DNA from: Mesotaenium endlicherianum | Lineage: Eukaryota > Streptophyta > Zygnematophyceae > Zygnematales > Mesotaeniaceae | NCBI GenBank assembly: GCA_009602735.1 | Contig: WELA01003638.1 | Span: 405,606-469,605, forward strand | Direction: 5' to 3' | DNA: 64,000 nucleotides | In this document: piece by piece, positions 58,833 through 64,000 of the stretch | Numbering within the stretch: the stretch's first letter is position 1 | Layout: each line of letters starts with the position of its first letter | Position numbers and translations under genes: made by a program | The notes under the pieces: model-generated | Database searches by the model: none | What the model was told of the DNA's origin: nothing | What the model saw: the letters and a program-made list of their open reading frames with translations, nothing else

Positions 58833-61800
58833 ATGGCTAGTCAGTCTGGAGCCCTGACGGCCTTGGCTAGAAGAGCTGCAGGACAGTTCTCTTCTGCAGG
58901 AGCTGCAGGTAGTTTTCAAACAGTAGGCAGGCCTTTGGCAGCTAGATATCATATTCTGCAACAGCGTGGGCTTGCAACCAGTTCTGCCGAAGATGACACA
59001 CCGATCACAGTGGAGGTCCCAGTGCCATTCCAGGCTCACAAGTGCGAGCCACCTTCACGTGAAGTACAGACCTCTCCCAAGGAACTGGTCAAATTCTTCA
59101 CAGATATGTTCAAGATGAGGCGACTAGAGATCGCTGCCGATAGCTTGTATAAGAGCAAGTTTATCAGGGGATTCTGTCACCTGTACGATGGCCAGGAAGC
59201 TGTCTGTGTGGGCATGGAAGCAGCCTTAACTTTTGATGACGCAATCATCACAGCGTACAGGGATCACTGCACCCACATTGGCCGTGGAGGGACAATGCTA
59301 GAAGTTATGGCAGAACTCATGGGGCGAGTTGATGGTTGCTCGAAAGGGATGGGAGGTTCTATGCACATGTATAACAAGAAGAACAACTTTTACGGAGGAA
59401 ATGGCATTGTTGGGGCTCAGACGCCTCTGGGAGCAGGAATAGCATTTGGACAGAAGTATTCAAAGATACCCGCAGTCACTATGGCGCTGTATGGAGATGG
59501 TGCAGCGAATCAAGGCCAGCTGTTTGAGGCCATGAACATGTCGGCCTTGTGGGATCTTCCCGTCATCTACGTCTGCGAGAACAACCACTGTAAGGGCCCA
59601 ACTTGACATTATCGTGGTCTTTAGACATGATCAGCATTTGTTTGCTGTTAGAGAGCTTTGCTTTGTTACCTATCATTTTGCAGTGGCTGAAGTGGTCTGT
59701 TTGCCAAAGCCAAATGATCAAAATTTCATAGCAACGTTCATGATTGCCATCTGAATAATCTTGATCTTATTATTATCCAAGCCACCATGCTCGTTAAGTG
59801 GCCTCGGTACGGGGCACTTGTCCAGTCTCCGGTTGTGTCAAACTTAGAAGTCAAAGTGTGTTGTCAGAAACTTTATCAGCCTATGCAGGGGGTAGTGCTG
59901 TTAAGGGAGTGCTCATTGAGGAGGATCTATTGTGAGCAGATGGGATGGGGACGGCTGAATGGAGGTCAGCTAAAAGTCCTGAGTACTACAGTCGCGGTGA
60001 CTACGTTCCTGGACTAAAGGTATGCTGACTATATTGAGGTCGCACAGTCAGCACGGAGTAGCTTTAGGCACAACTAGTCAGTGCAAGGAAATTATCTCTG
60101 GTGCTGTAACTGCAAGATGGATTGTTTTAGTTTGTTAGCATACCTTCATGGATGTGCTTGCTACAAATATGGGTAGCCATAGGTTAGTGGACAACTATTG
60201 AAGCTTTTATCACTCCTGCACATGGAAGTGTCGCCTGCTTGATGTACTGACACGGTTATCTGTACCAAATTATTTGCTTTGGCCAGCAGGACTTAGTGTC
60301 AGTCGCCACACCTGTACTTGTGAAGGTGCATGGGATAAAAAGAATATAGTTAACAATTAGATGGAAGGATTTGCTGGCAGCTATTGACAGGCTGTATCAC
60401 GAGCAGATACGCATAGCATGGCTGATGCTAAGTACGCGTGAATAATGGCATGTGAGCAGGTGGATGGTATGGATGCTCTGGCCGTGAAGCAGGCTGTCAA
60501 GTTTGCCAAGGAGCACGCCATCAAGAATGGCCCCATGGTATGACAGCTTGAAGTATCCAAATTCTGAGAACTTTCATGCAAGGTTGGACAGCAGAGATAT
60601 GGACGGAAAGAAATGGACTTCAAGTTTCAGGGAACATGCGGACAAAATTCTAGTGGTGAGACACATTGGCTAGGTCACTATATAAGTACCTTGCCTGTGA
60701 AGCATGGAGTGCTCGCTTGTGGATTTGTGTGGGTAGATAATCTCTTCATTCTTTGCATTAGCACAACTCAATATTGAGTGGAGAGAGTATTCACAATCAT
60801 TAGAGGAGTTGTTCTGGCAGGTCCTGGAGATGGACACGTACCGCTACCACGGCCACTCCATGTCCGACCCTGGCAGCACTTACCGCACACGTGATGAAAT
60901 TAGCGGTGTCCGTCAGGTGTGTGCCTTCTTCCCTTTCACATGCCTCTTTTGGCGGTTTGCAGTTTCCTGCATTGATGGTGTTTAAGCTGTGGTAATTTTC
61001 TTATGAGATTGAGGTTCTTTGTGCGTCCAATTGACACTTATGATGTGTTTCTGAGATCTGCTGTTGTGCAGGAGCGCGATCCAGTCGAGAGGATTCGGAA
61101 GTTGCTGCTGGCCTTGGAGATCATGACGGTGGCTGACATCAAGGTGACCCTTATTTCCTTACTGATGCAAATTAGTCATGCACTCTTGAGGCTGGCATGT
61201 CCGATGCTTGAGAGTTGCTCTAGGTTGTGTTGTGCTTCTCTCCTGCGTTGCTTTCGGTTTGGCGGTTGATGCGACACAGGCTACTCCCCTCTCAGGATCC
61301 TCCTTGTGCTAGTGATTCCGCGCCTTCTGACGCATTGGAAACGTTTTGACTCTCGTCTTCTTATTTCTGGTTGAGGGCTTCTGCTGCCAGAACAAGAAGT
61401 TGCAACTTGCAAATCTTGAAAAGAGCTCATTGGTTTTCATATTCCATGTCGGCAACCGTGCAGGGGATTGAAAAGGCCGCAAAGCAGGAGGTTGACGCCG
61501 TCGTTGCAAAGGCTAAGGTAACAACACCGTGTAGACTATGCTAATGCATCAGTGTGGACTACTTTTCGCTGGGATTTCTCTTGCGTGAGTTTCCCTACTG
61601 CGTCACGCCAAAGCCCTCTGATTTTTGGTTAACCTACTATGAATGGAAAAGCAGATGATGTTACTATGATACTTCATATTATTTTGAGCTTGTTAAGAAT
61701 TTGAAGTCCTTTTGCACATCCTTCTGTGACGGAATAATAGAGTTTCAAAATGTACCACAATGTTACATATTTGCCCCTGCAACTGACAACTAGATTCAAT

Positions 61801-62178
61801 CGCTTTTGTTTTGCCTTTCAGGATAGTCCTATTCCAGATTCCAAGGAGGCTTATACCAACATCTACTCTAAGGATACAGGCCTAGTGGTAATTTCTTATT
61901 TTCCAGCTTTCCTTAAGTACAACAAGCCTTTCATAGCGCTTGTGCACACTTATGTTCTGATTTTTTGGACTGATGGTTGCACCATTGGTGATGGGGTGCA
62001 TATGGCTGCTCTAAATTTCAGTCTGGCGTCGGGTTGTTTGTTATTCTTACCATTTTCCTGCCTTTCGTCCAACTACTTGTTTCACAGACTTACTGATTAC
62101 GCTTGGCCCTACCGTGGTGCTGCTGGTATGCAGGTGTTCGGCAGTGACCGCAAGGAGATGACGCTAACCTTGCCATAG
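58833..62178 (+). CDS. Mitochondrial pyruvate dehydrogenase E1 component, alpha subunit
   Basis: Eight exons in phase: 58833-59589, 59940-60019, 60460-60537, 60821-60916, 61072-61143, 61464-61517, 61822-61887, 62134-62178; about 415 residues. With the beta subunit it decarboxylates pyruvate using thiamine diphosphate, the first step of the matrix pyruvate dehydrogenase complex. Residues 1 to about 50 form a Ala/Arg/Ser-rich mitochondrial presequence ([12 protein letters not shown]... GLATSSA). The family core follows: [19 protein letters not shown], the TPP/Mg motif [11 protein letters not shown] through CENNH (221-252), and the regulatory loop [18 protein letters not shown] (about 314-331), whose serine is the target of PDH kinase in other eukaryotes. 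The [10 protein letters not shown] loop marks the mitochondrial rather than the plastid form. The C-terminus [14 protein letters not shown] is complete. Appears whole. Confidence 0.96.
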
Positions 62179-64000
62179 TCAAATTACGTAGATAGTGTTG
62201 CTGTTACAAGGCTCAAGAGGCATTAAGCATTGCTGCTGACCTGTTCTTGAAGCTAGTTCTTGAATTGTTGTCAGTATTGAGGAGTTGTCCTCCATACGGC
62301 CAGGCTTCTATGAATAAGATTTCCTACCTACAAAATGAGGCATACTCCCATGAGGTAAATGTTATTTGGTGTTGACATTCATGTGCATATGTTTTTGCGG
62401 GATTGCGTGATCAACAGTCATCCTTTCAAGTGTATATCTCCCCTGCTGATTGAGGTGGTATTGTGTACGCTGCTTCTGTTTGTGGTCTACCCATATACTT
62501 GAGCTGAAGTAAATGGAATCACCCCATTCAGTCTATATATTCATTTATATGCGAGGCTACTTTTGGCCATACACATTAAATTTCTGAATAGACCCTGTCT
62601 AAACTGAAATACTGGTACACAATCAGGATATGGAATGATAATACTTGAGGAAATTTTCTTATGTTCTAGTGACAGCTAGAGGTGTGACAGTGCAAGTGCA
62701 TGGAGATGAATAGAGCACAAGGGCCATAATTTTGATGTTCATCGTCCTTCTGCATTTTTATCATGCACAATGAGTAACTATGTATTCCTTCTAAATACAA
62801 CACACATACTTGATCTATGTTGTTGTTTGTAAGGGGACCGGCATTTTTCCTTCCGAACGATTGCAACAAACTAGCGTGTAAAATCAGCGCGACCCCTTTG
62901 ACTCGCCGTCAACGCAACAGCTTCCACCCCTCCCCTCTCTTCTCCACCATCATCCCTCGTGCCCTTCCAGCTAGCCACCCTCCCCTCCCTTCCCACCCTC
63001 TTTCTCCCTCACGCCCTCTTAACAAGGAGGCGGCCATGGCCGCCTGCCACAACGAGCGGCCATGACTGCCCACCAGCATGCGCCGCCAACCCCATGAACC
63101 CATCTAATGACCAAGAGCGCCCTCTACGCCCCTGTCACGAGCTACCTCGCGGCCCAGGGGAAACTTCTCCACGCTTCGCCTCGCCATGGCCGCTCACGAA
63201 GAGTCCCAACAGCGCACTGCTTAACCGTATAAGAGGCCTAATTTGTGGAGATGGCCTGATTTATGGCGGTCGCCAAAGGGCAAGCCGCAAAAGACAGGCG
63301 TCATCATGATTAAACGCTTTCGCGTCGATCCAGGTTGGACACAAACAAATGCAAATTTGAACGTATGTAGGGGCTAGAGCTCACAAGAGCGACGGCCATC
63401 ACTGACTTTCCCCTCACAAGAGTTCTACGAAGGGCGCCTTATTGAAGCCAACAAACTACCGCACGTACTTGTTCAAACAACTCTAAGATCATTATAGGTA
63501 GTAAGCTTTCTTCGAGCAGAGTTAGGCATGATAGTTGCTTCCAGGTGGGCATTTTTTGTCATCAGTTATGGAAGTGTACGGAGGTTACATTTCATGTTGT
63601 TCCTTGGGAAGGAACTTAGAAAGTTAGAGCCAATTGAGTTAGATATACAAAGAACAGGTATTCATCTGGCAATAAGGTGGGGCTTTGTTGGCTGGATTCA
63701 GCTGGGTCAAGGCAGGTCAATAAGGCAGGGCCCATGGCAGCACCAGGCTGCATGTCCATAGCATACCATATTGTGCATGCAGGCAATGGGCAAGGCCAGG
63801 CAGGGCCCAGCAGGGCCGGTTGACGTAAACTTGACTTACGCGAGGGATGCAGAAGTACACAGAAGTACACCTTAATCAAAGGTGATCTGTCAAAGAATGG
63901 TCACGCATCTAGCCTGGTCAAGGTTAGGTTCGCAAGTGAATTGCCTCGTGTGACGTCCCGATGTGCTTGAACTATGAGCAGGGCTTTACGCTCGTACAAG
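62179..64000. other. Region after PDH E1-alpha; no gene supported
   Basis: The first ~700 bp are the 3' flank. At 62.9-63.3 kb lies a pyrimidine-rich, then GC-rich stretch that could be the edge of another gene. Around 63.68-63.82 kb a GGCAGGGCCCAGCAGGGC-type short repeat appears. No coding region can be supported. Confidence 0.35.

Noticed and set aside
1-64000. tRNA, rRNA or CRISPR features
   Set aside because: No cloverleaf with a T-loop signature, no rRNA sequence and no regularly spaced repeat array was found; the tRNA-like motif near 43160-43175 is the retroelement primer site.

Overview
The window looks like nuclear DNA of a photosynthetic streptophyte, most likely a charophyte alga of the Klebsormidium type. 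The reasons are spliced GT-AG genes for plastid proteins (EGY1-type protease, plant-type ferredoxin, plastid LmeA/DUF2993 protein) and mitochondrial proteins (PDH E1-alpha, mS35), together with plant-style Ty3/gypsy retroelements, one of which carries a DNA cytosine methyltransferase. Retroelements with captured methyltransferases have been reported from charophytes and dinoflagellates. The species is inferred, not proven.

Layout. 1-2035: tandem copies of one LTR family (here 'LTR-A'). 3116-10627: one large multi-exon + strand gene of unrecognised function, crossed by an assembly gap. 12110-14465 (-): plastid LmeA/DUF2993 protein, five exons. 15304-21247 (+): EGY1-like intramembrane metalloprotease, nine exons. 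21.2-46.3 kb: gene-poor island of retroelement fossils. In it a Ty3/gypsy chromovirus (about 36.0-43.9 kb) has had its 3' LTR split by a second, 10.9-kb gypsy element (25061-35984), flanked by a 4-bp duplication, that carries gag, protease, a cytosine methyltransferase, RT-RNaseH, integrase and a PHD finger. 46309-46731 (+): intronless ferredoxin. 47958-52568 (-): NOB1, five exons. 54129-57728 (-): mitochondrial ribosomal protein mS35, four exons. 58833-62178 (+): mitochondrial pyruvate dehydrogenase E1 alpha, eight exons.

The host genes include two head-to-head pairs whose products go to the same organelle: DUF2993/EGY1 (plastid, 838 bp between start codons) and mS35/PDH-E1alpha (mitochondrion, 1.1 kb between start codons). 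Exon joins for the five spliced, recognised genes were checked by eye for reading phase and agree throughout.

The most striking content is the methyltransferase- and PHD-bearing retroelement, which combines a chromatin-mark writer and a putative reader in one mobile element. Second is the open coding region downstream of the integrase in the chromovirus. Assembly gaps (N runs) at 7843-8092, 18204-18250 and 55424-56234 are all bordered by homopolymers or dinucleotide repeats. No rRNA, tRNA, CRISPR or bacterial-type feature was seen.
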